A stretch of DNA of 64,000 nucleotides from JANMGV01 sp037440405. GTDB taxonomy: Bacteria; Planctomycetota; Planctomycetia; Pirellulales; Pirellulaceae. The stretch's first letter is position 1. Each line of letters begins with the position of its first letter. Position numbers and translations under genes: made by a program. A model generated the notes under the pieces. It was not told where the DNA came from. It ran no database searches and saw only the letters and a program-made list of their open reading frames with translations. This document shows, in pieces, positions 52,801 through 61,615 of the stretch. The stretch covers positions 9,668 through 73,667 of the forward strand of contig JBBIUE010000015.1 of the NCBI GenBank assembly GCA_037440405.1. The letters are read 5' to 3'.

Positions 52801-52998
52801 GCCTCTCTACTCACCTTCGCTAGCATGACATCATGGTACCACAAACCGCTCTGGACTTCGACGCTTCCACTACGTTAACTTTCTCCAGAGTTTTACCATA
52901 GGCCAAATTGAAGCAGATTTTTTGAGTGCAGCGAACACCTGCATCGATTCATCGACCGCCAGCGCCAGCGTTCTCCGCACTTCGTAATTGACAACCCT

Positions 52999-55089
52999 AT
53001 GTTGCATCGCTTCCAAGTCCTTCGCGAGTTTGTCTTTCCGGTTGGGATCATCGCGTGCATCTTCGTCATTCTCGTACCCTTGCCTGCGACGGTCATGGAT
53101 TTGCTGGTCGCCATGAACTTCGCCATCTCCGCAATGATTCTTCTGACGGCTATTCAAGTGCGGGCGCCCGTCGAGTTTAACGTCTTTCCGGTTGTGCTTG
53201 TTTCGACCGTGATCTTTCGCTTGGTGTTGAATCTCGCCTCGACGAGAATGATCTTGACGCGGGCCGACTCCGAAGGCTTGTCGGCAGCCGGAAATGTGAT
53301 TCGTGCATTCGGCGAATTCGTATCCGGCGATCGACTCGAAGTTGGATTGATCTTGTTCGCTATTATCTTCGTCATTCAATTTGTGGTCATTACCAAGGGG
53401 GCAACACGGATCAGCGAAGTCGCGGCGCGTTTCACGCTCGACGGATTGCCGGGGCGTCAAACCGCGATTGATGCTGACTTGAATGCTGGACTGATCGATC
53501 GCCAAGAAGCTTCCAATCGGCGAGAGAAGCTGGCGCTGCAAACGGATTTCTTCGGAGCCATGGATGGAGCCGGAAAATACGTTCGCGGTGATGCCGTGGC
53601 GGGAGTCGTCATCACATTGATCAATCTGATCGCAGGGCTTTACATCGGGTTGGTTCACGCTCGGATGGGAGTCGTTGAGGCAACAACGGTCTTCAGCAAG
53701 CTGACCATTGGGGATGGTCTTGTCTCCCAGATTCCATCGTTCCTCATATCCATGGCAGCCGCGATACTGATTACCAGAACTTCGCAGAAGTCAGATTTGT
53801 CCCTCGACATAATGAATCAACTGTTTGCACGGCCAAAAGTACTTTGGATCGCGGGCGGTTTCTTGTTGTTGCTGATCTTTACCAACCTACCTGCGATTCC
53901 CATGTTGGCTATCGGAGGCTCCTTGATTGCCTTTGGAGCACTTGGCAAACGCCTTGGCCTGTCGGGGACAGGAGGCGAACAGCAGAGGTCTGACGTCGGT
54001 TCCTTGTCCCCCAAGGTCAAAGCCCAGGATGGTTCGATTATCGAAGAACTGTTTTCTGTCGAACCCATCGAATTGGCGATCTCATCTTCGCTCCGCCCAC
54101 TCGTCGATGGTGGTCCCAACAGTCCGTTGCTGGAGCGCCTGACCGAATTACGAAAGCGGTTCGTCGAAGATCTCGGAATCCTCATCCCTGCAATCAAGAT
54201 CACAGATCGAATGGGACTTGCTGCCAATCGCTACCAAATTCGGCTGCGCGGAGAGTTGATTGCCGCAGCCGAATTGGATCCAACAAGATGGTTCGCCGCT
54301 GATTGTGGAAAGGCGACGGGTGAAATTGAAGGGATTTCCTCTTTGCATCCGGCAGACGGCGCGTCCGGCAAGTGGATCGATGCGGATCATCGAGCTCAAG
54401 CAATCGTCTATGGCTATCGGGTCCAGGATGGTACCACTGTCCTCGTCGAACATTTGTCGAACGCCCTGCGAACGTCGGCTCATGAACTGATCACCCGCGA
54501 CGCAACCAAACAACTTCTGGATCAACTCCGCAAAGTCGCTCCGGCGATCGTGGAGGATGCCGTACCATCACGATGCAGTCTGGGTGAATTGCAAAAAATC
54601 CTTCGCAAGCTCGTTCGCGAGGAAATCCCCGTTCGAAACCTGCAGCAAATACTCGAAGCCCTCACGGACCATCCCGACGCGAACTCCTCGATCATCGATC
54701 GAACTGAATACGTTCGCAAAGCGCTATCGAGAACGATCACGCACCGATTCCGCGATTCGTCTGGAAGATTGGTTGCGATCAACATCGATCCTGATCTCGA
54801 AGATGAAGTGATCGCCCATTGTCGGTTTGACGGTGATCAATTCGAAACGAACTTCTCCGAGCCCGCCTTAGAACGTATCCGGTCGATCTTGAGAGCTCAA
54901 TTAAAGTCATTTCGCGGATTAGACCATCGAGCGATCTTTGTCGTGACATCGCGTGGACGTCCGTACTTTCAAGCGATCACCTCAAAGCTTCAGTTGGATG
55001 TGATTATCCTATCGAATAGCGAGATTGAATCAGGAACAGCTATCGTCTCGCCATCCAACTTTGCGCAACCAGCATTGCTTGCTAGCTAA
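52999..55089 (+). CDS. flhA: Flagellar export apparatus protein FlhA
   Basis: FlhA is the nonameric export gate of the flagellar type III secretion system. The 696-residue protein has about eight membrane helices in the first 320 residues (VFPVGIIACIFVILVPLP, FVIQFVVITKG, AVAGVVITLINLIAGLYIG, VLWIAGGFLLLLIFTNLP) and the FlhA/FHIPEP signature between them (ISEVAARFTLDGLPGRQTAID-type loop, seen here as RFTLDGLPGRQ and ADLNAGLID near 155-180). The cytoplasmic domain includes IKITDRMGLAANRYQIRLRG near 395-414 and LQQILEALTDHPD near 548-560. The InvA/LcrD injectisome paralogue is the alternative; linkage to a FliA/WhiG-type sigma factor argues for flagella. No clear Shine-Dalgarno precedes the ATG. 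Confidence 0.92.
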   Translation: MLHRFQVLREFVFPVGIIACIFVILVPLPATVMDLLVAMNFAISAMILLTAIQVRAPVEFNVFPVVLVSTVIFRLVLNLASTRMILTRADSEGLSAAGNVIRAFGEFVSGDRLEVGLILFAIIFVIQFVVITKGATRISEVAARFTLDGLPGRQTAIDADLNAGLIDRQEASNRREKLALQTDFFGAMDGAGKYVRGDAVAGVVITLINLIAGLYIGLVHARMGVVEATTVFSKLTIGDGLVSQIPSFLISMAAAILITRTSQKSDLSLDIMNQLFARPKVLWIAGGFLLLLIFTNLPAIPMLAIGGSLIAFGALGKRLGLSGTGGEQQRSDVGSLSPKVKAQDGSIIEELFSVEPIELAISSSLRPLVDGGPNSPLLERLTELRKRFVEDLGILIPAIKITDRMGLAANRYQIRLRGELIAAAELDPTRWFAADCGKATGEIEGISSLHPADGASGKWIDADHRAQAIVYGYRVQDGTTVLVEHLSNALRTSAHELITRDATKQLLDQLRKVAPAIVEDAVPSRCSLGELQKILRKLVREEIPVRNLQQILEALTDHPDANSSIIDRTEYVRKALSRTITHRFRDSSGRLVAINIDPDLEDEVIAHCRFDGDQFETNFSEPALERIRSILRAQLKSFRGLDHRAIFVVTSRGRPYFQAITSKLQLDVIILSNSEIESGTAIVSPSNFAQPALLAS

Positions 55090-55479
55090 GACGTCAATTC
55101 CTATCGAGAATTTTTCGTTTTAACTCAACTTAGCTCGCTCGACGCATCGATAATAGCCGTTGCCCGTCATTTTCGAGTCCTTGAGTCGGATGACGAGTTT
55201 TCTGAAAAGTTCTGGAGAGGAGGTTGGGAAATCCATTTCTGGTGGACTATGACGTGCTGGAGAAGAACTTTCAGGTTCTTTGCTTTGGAATGCCATAGTC
55301 GCCAAGGCGAGAAGTTGCTAATTTGCGTTCCTGGATTCGGTTCCTCGGAACCAGTCTGTGTCAGAAACTTACAACGCCAAGGGATGGGTCCCTAGGTTGA
55401 TAACCTCGACGGTATTTTTCATTCGTCCAGAGTAAAGTTCGGCGAAAGCGCCCTTGCCATAGCACTCACGGAGGTATGG
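55090..55479. other. Intergenic region between flhA and the sigma factor gene
   Basis: The 390 nt contain no convincing gene; flhF and flhG, which often stand between flhA and fliA, are absent. Three small hairpins can be drawn near 55263-55420 (for example GGTTCC/GGAACC at about 55340 and AGGTT/AACCT at about 55393), none with a T-tract. A short leftward frame at 55120-55305 lacks support. The 5' part of the leader of the sigma factor gene must lie here. Confidence 0.45.
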
Positions 55480-56262
55480 ATGGCAACGACGATCGATTCA
55501 GAAATCGACTTGCAGGAAGTTTGGAAGCAATTCAAAGCCAATCCCACGGTAGAGTTGCGAAACCGATTGGTCGAACAATACATGCCACTTGTTCGCTATA
55601 ACGGAGAACGAATTCGCTCTCGTCTCCCGGAGGGGGTGGAACTCGACGACCTGGTCAGTGCTGGCATTTTCGGATTGATGGATGCCATCGACGCCTTCGA
55701 CATGAGTCGCGGTGTCAAATTCGAAACGTACTGCGTGCCTCGCATTCGCGGTGCCATGCTTGACGAGCTTCGAACCATGGACTGGGTACCACGATTGGTC
55801 CGCAGCAAGGCCAGCAAGCTTGCCGAAGCTATCAAGGAACTCGAAAAGAGATATGGACGGTACCCGACCGACTCCGAGTTATCCGAGCATCTGGGAGTAA
55901 CTGTGGATGACGTCGAGCGTCTCAAGAGCGATGCCGCTGCCGTGAATCTAGTCTCTTTGAACAAGAAATGGTACGAAACGGACAGCTACAAGGACGTCCG
56001 CGAAATCGACATTCTGGAAGACAAGAAGGGAGAGGATCCCACTCGTCGCATTCAGAAAAGCGATCTGATGCGATTGGTCACCAAGGGACTGAATCGCAAT
56101 GAGCGACTCATCATCATCCTCTATTACTACGAGGAATTGACGATGAAGGAGATCGGCATGACGCTCGATTTGAGCGAAAGCCGCGTCAGTCAGATGCACA
56201 GCAGCATTGTGCAGCGTCTGCAGGGACAGCTTGGTCGTCGCCGCGTCGAGTTTGGCGGCTGA
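55480..56262 (+). CDS. fliA: FliA/WhiG-type RNA polymerase sigma factor
   Basis: A 260-residue sigma-70 factor with regions 2, 3 and 4 and no region 1. Region 2 includes VRYNGERIRSRLPEGVELDDLVSAG and AFDMSRGVKFETYCVPRIRGAM-type sequence (cited as GVELDDLVSAG and FETYCVPRIRGAMLDEL) near 38-90; region 3 has PTDSELSEHLGVTVDDVE near 128-145; region 4 has LILYYYEELTMKEIG-like helix (seen as EELTMKEIGMTLDLSESRVSQ) near 217-237, the helix-turn-helix for the -35 box. FliA drives late flagellar genes and WhiG differentiation; linkage to flhA supports the flagellar role. GGAGG lies 5 nt before the ATG. No anti-sigma gene flgM is adjacent. Confidence 0.88.
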   Translation: MATTIDSEIDLQEVWKQFKANPTVELRNRLVEQYMPLVRYNGERIRSRLPEGVELDDLVSAGIFGLMDAIDAFDMSRGVKFETYCVPRIRGAMLDELRTMDWVPRLVRSKASKLAEAIKELEKRYGRYPTDSELSEHLGVTVDDVERLKSDAAAVNLVSLNKKWYETDSYKDVREIDILEDKKGEDPTRRIQKSDLMRLVTKGLNRNERLIIILYYYEELTMKEIGMTLDLSESRVSQMHSSIVQRLQGQLGRRRVEFGG

Positions 56263-56301
56263 GCGGTATTGTCTAAATTCCAAGGCGTTGCACAAGCATT
56301 T

Positions 56302-56349
56302 CGTGAGACGTCGGATGGACTTGATTTCAGTACCATCCGATGTCTCACG
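56302..56349. terminator. Strong hairpin between convergent genes
   Basis: A 17-nt arm at 56302-56318 (CGTGAGACGTCGGATGG) pairs with 56333-56349 with one G-U or mismatch position, around a 14-nt loop. It stands 40 nt after the sigma factor stop and 48 nt after the end of the leftward PEP-CTERM gene, so it could stop transcription from both sides. There is no clean T-tract on either strand. Confidence 0.6.
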
Positions 56350-56396
56350 AGTTCGGAAATAACGTTGGCCTCATGTCTATATCTGGCCAAACGCAA

Positions 56397-57227
56397 TTAA
56401 GCGCTTTTGGGCTGACTCGCTTTGCTGAAACGACGTCGCAGTGCAATACCGCCGGAACTTGCAGTCAGCAGCAAACCGACCGCCATGGAGCTAGGCTCCG
56501 GAATCGAGGAAATCTCGAAGTTGTTAAAATAGATGTCGCGCTGCGAAAAGTTGCCTGCCGTAAAGTTGTAGACAACCACCGACGCAATTTCGTTCGCACT
56601 CGATCCCAAGGTCCGCCCAGCGAACGTTGATGCACCAACGGAGAGTGCATATCCGCCAGTTTTGTTCTCAAGTTCGAGCTTCACCTTAAATCCATCATCG
56701 GTGAAACCAACGCCGGTATCAAATCCAGCCACGCTATCAAAAATCTTGTAGCTCGATTCGCCGCCGGTAAAACGCAGCTCGGACACGATGGTATTGGAAG
56801 CGTCTCGAAACCGCACTCCGACAGATGCACCGATATCAATAAATCCATTATCGAAATCAAGTGAAATGGACTCTGTCTTCTTGCTAAGCGTTCAGCCCAA
56901 ATCTGGAATCACCGAAGCCGTCGCTGTTGCGAGCTGACCGCTGTTCGCATAGAGCGCCCATGCCGGATTACCGGCGCCAGCTCCACTGCCGTCCCCATTG
57001 CTGCCCGAATTTCCAATAAAGCTTCCGTTTTGGCCTGCATCCCCAGAGGAAAACGTTACGGACCAAAGGTCAACGGTACCGGTCGGATTGCCATTAAAAA
57101 ATCGATTCGCGTCCGGTCCAACTTTCGGATCTGCAAAAGCTGTGTAAGTGAATAGGTCGGCTCGCAGAGTCCCTTGGAAAGCCATGAGGAGTGCGAACAC
57201 TCCAAATACGAAAGACTTCATAGACAT
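56397..57227 (-). pseudogene. PEP-CTERM protein gene interrupted by an in-frame TGA
   Basis: Two open pieces in the same frame read as one exosortase substrate of about 276 residues. The first (ATG 57227 or 57221) has a signal peptide, MKSFVFGVFALLMAFQG, and ends ...ASVIPDLG at a TGA (56892-56894). Reading through it, the frame continues TLSKKTESISLDFDNGFID, then ASVGVRFRDASN and on to SSIPEPSSMAVGLLL...ALRRRFSK, a complete PEP-CTERM sorting signal (IPEPSS, membrane helix, Arg cluster). Only the TGA breaks the fold: the sequence either side belongs to one beta-sandwich domain. It is therefore a nonsense-inactivated gene, a sequencing error, or, less likely, readthrough. No start lies between the pieces that would restore a signal peptide. 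Confidence 0.82.
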
Positions 57228-57525
57228 TGATGACAGGCCTCGATCAATAGTGGAAGGTGATGACAAGAGTGGCGTGGGGATGTTGGAGGTCGGTAGAATG
57301 CTCCTATCCGATGAATTTATACCGAAGCCCCTATCCTTCCCAAAATACAGTCGGTTCGATTAGAGTCAATACTTGGGACGAAAAAAAACGAATTGTTGAG
57401 CTTAACTTCGAACCTTTTCAACTCAAAATGGAATTGAAGATGAGATCAGAAGGCTTTTCATTTAGGTACTCCAGCTTCGAAGCGCGGACCTTTCCGGTCT
57501 GTCACCGTGTCCAGCCAAATGCGGG

Positions 57526-59728
57526 CTAATCCTTGGAAAGTATTAACGCCGAGTACGGAGCTATGCTGAACTCGCCGCTGTAGCTTAAACCATCCCAAGC
57601 AATTGACTGAGCGGTAATATCCGGAGTGTAGTGATTGCCGAAGTCCGGAGAATAGCCGACCCAATCGCTGTTGAAGCGGACTTTCCACACCCCCGCATGA
57701 GGGCGTCCAATGCGGTAGTTGTGCTTCGTCTCGTCACGGAAATTGAGGATCACGATGACGTCGTCACCGTTCCCTCCCTGATCCCATCGATGGAAGGCAA
57801 CGAGCTTGCCCGAATGATTGGTATGAAATACGTTGACGTGATGCCCTCGCAATCCTCGCGTTTGATTGTACCAATTCCTTCGCAGCTTCATGAGATCGGT
57901 GTACATTAAGCGAATTCCCGCGTACGTCGAATTCTTCGACCAATCCAGCGGGTCCGTGTCCTGGAACCAACCATCTTCAAGAAACTCTTGGCCCTGAAAG
58001 ATCATAGGAATTCCTGGAGAAGTCATGACAAGAACGGCACCCAAGGTGGACCGCTTCTTCGAAAACCAGCTTCCCGCGTTTCCAGGCCAAATCGTTTCAG
58101 GAACGCGACTTCTCCCGTTGGCGACTTCGTCGTGACTTTCGGTGTAGATCACTCTCTGAAAGGCATCGCCGTTGAATTTGAACTGAACGGCATTTCGAAC
58201 ATCATTCATATTTCGATCGTTGTCACTGAACGTTTCAATCGCTTCGCGAACGGGATGCACGAACGAAGCATTCCACTGCGAGTCGAAACCAGCCCCACCT
58301 GCGCCTGTGGTTTTGGTAATCCACTCGTTGTCTTGCAAATCTTCCGCAATGGAAATCTTCCAAGGTTGGCTAGCGTTGATCTCGTTGTTGACCCACTGCA
58401 CCAGCGACCATCCATCCGGCAATTCTCCACCGGAATAAGATCGCATGTTGAGAACCGAATCCCAACGCAACCCATCCATTCGGAACTCGTGCAGCCACAT
58501 CATGGCGTTGTCGCGAATGTACTGCCGAACTTCTCCACGACCATAGTCGTGGCCGCGTATCTCCCCAAGGTGTCACGGATCGCTGATCTTGGTAGAAGAA
58601 GATTCCGCCTTTATCCCCTTGATGCCATCCATCAAATCGCCATAGCTCCATATCCGTCGGGCCCCAATGGTTGTGAACGATGTCGAGCAAGACGGCCATG
58701 CCGCGCTGATGAGCTGCGTTTACAAAAGCTTTCAACTCATACGGACCCCCGTAGCTTTCCTCCACGGTGAATGGGTAACTCGGGTTATAGCCCCAGGAGT
58801 AGTCCCCAGGAAACTCGTTCACGGGCATCAATTGGATGGCATTTACTCCGATGCCCTGCAAATAATCGAGTTTGGTCATGGCGCTTGCAAAATTTCCTGG
58901 CCGACCACCTGGATCATCCACGAACGTTCCAACATGCATCTCATAAATGATCATCTCGTTCCAAGTTGGCGTCTGATAACCACCTTCATTCCAAGAATAG
59001 GAGGAATCGAAAATGACCGAGTTTCCCACGGAATTGGTGACTTGTTGTTCACGGGGGTCAATGCGCCACAGAGTTTGATTCCCGTTTCGAATGACATATT
59101 TGTACTGCTGACCAGGATGGGCATTGCGATAATCGATGGACCAATGGCCGTTTCCTTCACTTTGAAGCGCCGCAACCGATCCGTTCCAACCGTTAAAATC
59201 GCCTGCAACATGAACAGAACTAGCGAACGGTGCCCAAACACGAAATACCGTTCCATGGTTGTGAGGTATGGCCCCCATGCCACCAAGCGATGCAGGCTGT
59301 GTCTGTAATTGCACGCCCAATCGAGCAATCACCGTCGATGGTGCATACAAGCCAATGAAATATCGCCCCGAAAGCAGTCGCGGATTCGACCGATTCGAGA
59401 TCGAAAAACCTTTGGAGATGGAATTGGGCAAAAATCAATGATCGTATTGCGTCGCCGTCGGCAAGCTTCCATGACGAACGTATACCTCCGGCTGCCCGCT
59501 ACCGACAAGAACCCCTCGATTCAGTAGCAAGGTCGAGTCCCAGTCCCGAACGTCGACATAAAAATAGACCCACTGTCCAGCAGGTATCGAACCTTGCCAT
59601 GTGCCGCCACTCTGCAGTTCCACTTGGGCTCGAAGTCCAGCCATAGGAATTGCAAGAAAAGTAACAACACAGATCAGGAATCGAATACGATTCCGAACTT
59701 GCGGCTCAATTCGCAGCGGGAAACTCAT
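57526..59728 (-). pseudogene. Secreted PPC-CBM48-GH13 glucan branching enzyme-like gene, broken by a TGA and a frameshift
   Basis: Read as one product of about 733 residues: a signal peptide (FLICVVTFLAIPMAGLRAQ, ATG 59728), a PPC-type domain (YFYVDVRDWDSTLL, YVRHGSLPTATQYDH, then GRYFIGLYAPSTV), a CBM48-like domain (FRVWAPFASSVHVAGDFNGW), and a GH13 barrel with region I LLDIVHNHWG, region II MDGLRWDSVLNM, region III ISIAEDLQ and region IV YTESHDEVANG. Two lesions: a TGA (59432-59434) in the middle of the PPC domain, same frame on both sides, and one extra base near 58550, after WGDTRP and before DYGRGEVRQYIRDN. Both active-site regions survive, so decay is recent or the lesions are errors. 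GlgB-like activity and secretion are inferred. Confidence 0.85.
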
Positions 59729-59862
59729 CGGTCGAAGGTTCCAAGAATAGGATGAAACAGCGGGAACAAGTCGATAGAGGGAACGCAGGCGAACCAAGCC
59801 TACGTGCGGTGAGTATGATTTACCTTATAGACACGACAAGTGCTTGTCAATGATTGCGATGG

Positions 59863-61605
59863 TCAACGTTCGCCAAGATGCACGATGTGATAACGATTGA
59901 CCTCGAAAGGACCGTCAATTCTCACATCCCGTCCCAGCCATCGGACTTCGATCGCTGGCAACTGATCGAGCATACCCAAATAGAATAGGATGCGATGATC
60001 ATTCGACGAGAGATAGCTATAGTGAGGGTTCACTTCCCTACGCATGGACCTACCATCAACCGACACAGAAATGGTTGGTCCAACGATCAACCGTCCGCTG
60101 GCATCTCGAATATCCAAGCCAATCCAATTCCCCGACGGCACGCATTGGTTGAGCAAGACGTTTGCCTGAGCGTCGCGATTGACGATGACCACATTGGTGC
60201 GACCGTCATTGTTGATATCGCCAAAAATGGCGGCTCTGCTGGTCGCAATCTTCGCCGCATCTCCGCTCTCGTGGGAGGCGACAGGAGCGAAGGTCCCATT
60301 GGGGCTGCCTCGCATAACCAGGTTCGGCTCGGCAAATGCATCACCATCGATGGGCTTGTCCGGCAAGGTAACTCGACCGTTTGCAATGAAGATATCCAAA
60401 TCTCCGTTTAGATTGAAGTCGTGCAAGCCGACCCCAAAACGTGTAAGTGCCCTCGAATGGAGCGCGAGCCCGCGCTGAGCCGTTGTGTCCACGAAGTACT
60501 TTCCTCGGTTCTCGTAGAACGAATCGGATTGGCCCACCAAATTGACAACCAAGATGTCAGCGAGCCCGTTGCCTGAAAGGTCCGCGACACAGGTTCCCAT
60601 TCCAGCTTTGACCTGCCCATCTCGATCTACCGCGCAACCCATTTGAATGGCTTGGTTCTTGAAGTTACCCGAGCCGTCATTCATCCAAAGGAGATTGTTG
60701 GACATGTCGTTGGCAACAAAGATGTCGATCGCTCCATTGCCATCGAAATCCGCCACCACCACGCCGAGTCCATTTCCTTGCCCCGTGGAGATACCCGATG
60801 TACGTGTCGCATCGAGGAACGTCCCGTCGCCTCGATTCACATACAAAACATCTTGTGCCGGTTTGTTGTAGGACTGGGGACTACAATAGTCTGACTGGCC
60901 AGTGTTCTTGAAACATTTCACGTCACCATCGAGCGACCAATCCACATAGTTGCAGACATACAGGTCAGGGTGCCCATCCCCGTTGACATCCAAGAATGCA
61001 ACCGAGGTCCCCCAATTCGCATCTCCGACCCCTGCCATCTCCGTGACATCTTCAAACGTTCCGTCCCCGTTGTTTCGAAGCAACACGTTCGGGCCAACGT
61101 TGGTAATGTACATATCGGCGAATCCATCGCCATCGTAATCGCCAACAGCAACTCCCATTCCGTATCCATGGTCGGCCGTCCAAGCTTGCCCTGCGACCTG
61201 AACCATTCGCTGAGCATTCAGATTTCGATAGAGCTGATTTCCGTAACGTTGATCGTTGGTCCGATCCAGCAGACCACCTTGGACAAAGATGAGATCGGAG
61301 AAGCCATCGTTGTCAAAATCGACCAACCCCCCTCCACCGCCGACAATCTCTGGAAATAAGAATTCGGACTTGTGCCCTGAATGAAAAGCGAAATCGACCC
61401 CAAGCTTCTCTCGCTCATCCTTAAACCAACCATGATTCGAGTTGCCCGTTTCGACTCGATCTGGCTCAGCAACCTTTCTCGAATCGCAGGCCGATGCCAA
61501 CAACATGGTCAGCAGGAATGAAACGAAGATTCCGTACGGACGGATACAACCGAGAGATTCTGCGATACGGGTAGCTGGTCGCTTTGAGATACGATTGCAC
61601 AACAT
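59863..61605 (-). CDS. FG-GAP repeat lipoprotein with C-terminal ASPIC/UnbV domain
   Basis: The 580-residue product has a lipoprotein signal (IFVSFLLTMLLASACDS, Cys near residue 40) and then FG-GAP (VCBS-like) repeats forming a beta-propeller: phrases such as GGLVDFDNDGFSDLIFVQGG, AVGDYDGDGFADMYITN, FLDVNGDGHPDLYVCN, VADFDGNGAIDIFVAND and FGDINNDGRTNVVIVNRD, each with a calcium-binding D-x-D-x-D-G loop. The C-terminus (about 485-575) is ASPIC/UnbV: GNWIGLDIRDASGRLIVGP, YSYLSSNDHRILFYLG, ending in the usual V-R-W. Such proteins are highly expanded in planctomycetes; function is unproven. It starts 10 nt after the stop of the upstream TPR gene, so the two form an operon. Confidence 0.9.
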   Translation of the reverse strand: MLCNRISKRPATRIAESLGCIRPYGIFVSFLLTMLLASACDSRKVAEPDRVETGNSNHGWFKDEREKLGVDFAFHSGHKSEFLFPEIVGGGGGLVDFDNDGFSDLIFVQGGLLDRTNDQRYGNQLYRNLNAQRMVQVAGQAWTADHGYGMGVAVGDYDGDGFADMYITNVGPNVLLRNNGDGTFEDVTEMAGVGDANWGTSVAFLDVNGDGHPDLYVCNYVDWSLDGDVKCFKNTGQSDYCSPQSYNKPAQDVLYVNRGDGTFLDATRTSGISTGQGNGLGVVVADFDGNGAIDIFVANDMSNNLLWMNDGSGNFKNQAIQMGCAVDRDGQVKAGMGTCVADLSGNGLADILVVNLVGQSDSFYENRGKYFVDTTAQRGLALHSRALTRFGVGLHDFNLNGDLDIFIANGRVTLPDKPIDGDAFAEPNLVMRGSPNGTFAPVASHESGDAAKIATSRAAIFGDINNDGRTNVVIVNRDAQANVLLNQCVPSGNWIGLDIRDASGRLIVGPTISVSVDGRSMRREVNPHYSYLSSNDHRILFYLGMLDQLPAIEVRWLGRDVRIDGPFEVNRYHIVHLGER

Positions 61606-61615
61606 GCATGAATGA

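Noticed and set aside
52870..53658. Leftward 262-residue frame, rich in Asp, His, Gln
   Set aside because: It is the antisense shadow of flhA.
55120..55305. Leftward 61-residue frame between flhA and the sigma factor gene
   Set aside because: No ribosome binding site, no recognisable family, and Ser/Pro-rich composition; chance frame.
56397..59728. Genome-wide reassignment of TGA to a sense codon
   Set aside because: Two in-frame TGAs might suggest recoding, but TGA is used as a normal stop by other genes here, for example the MfnF-like gene at 3886-3888, and a frameshift in the same block points to decay or error.
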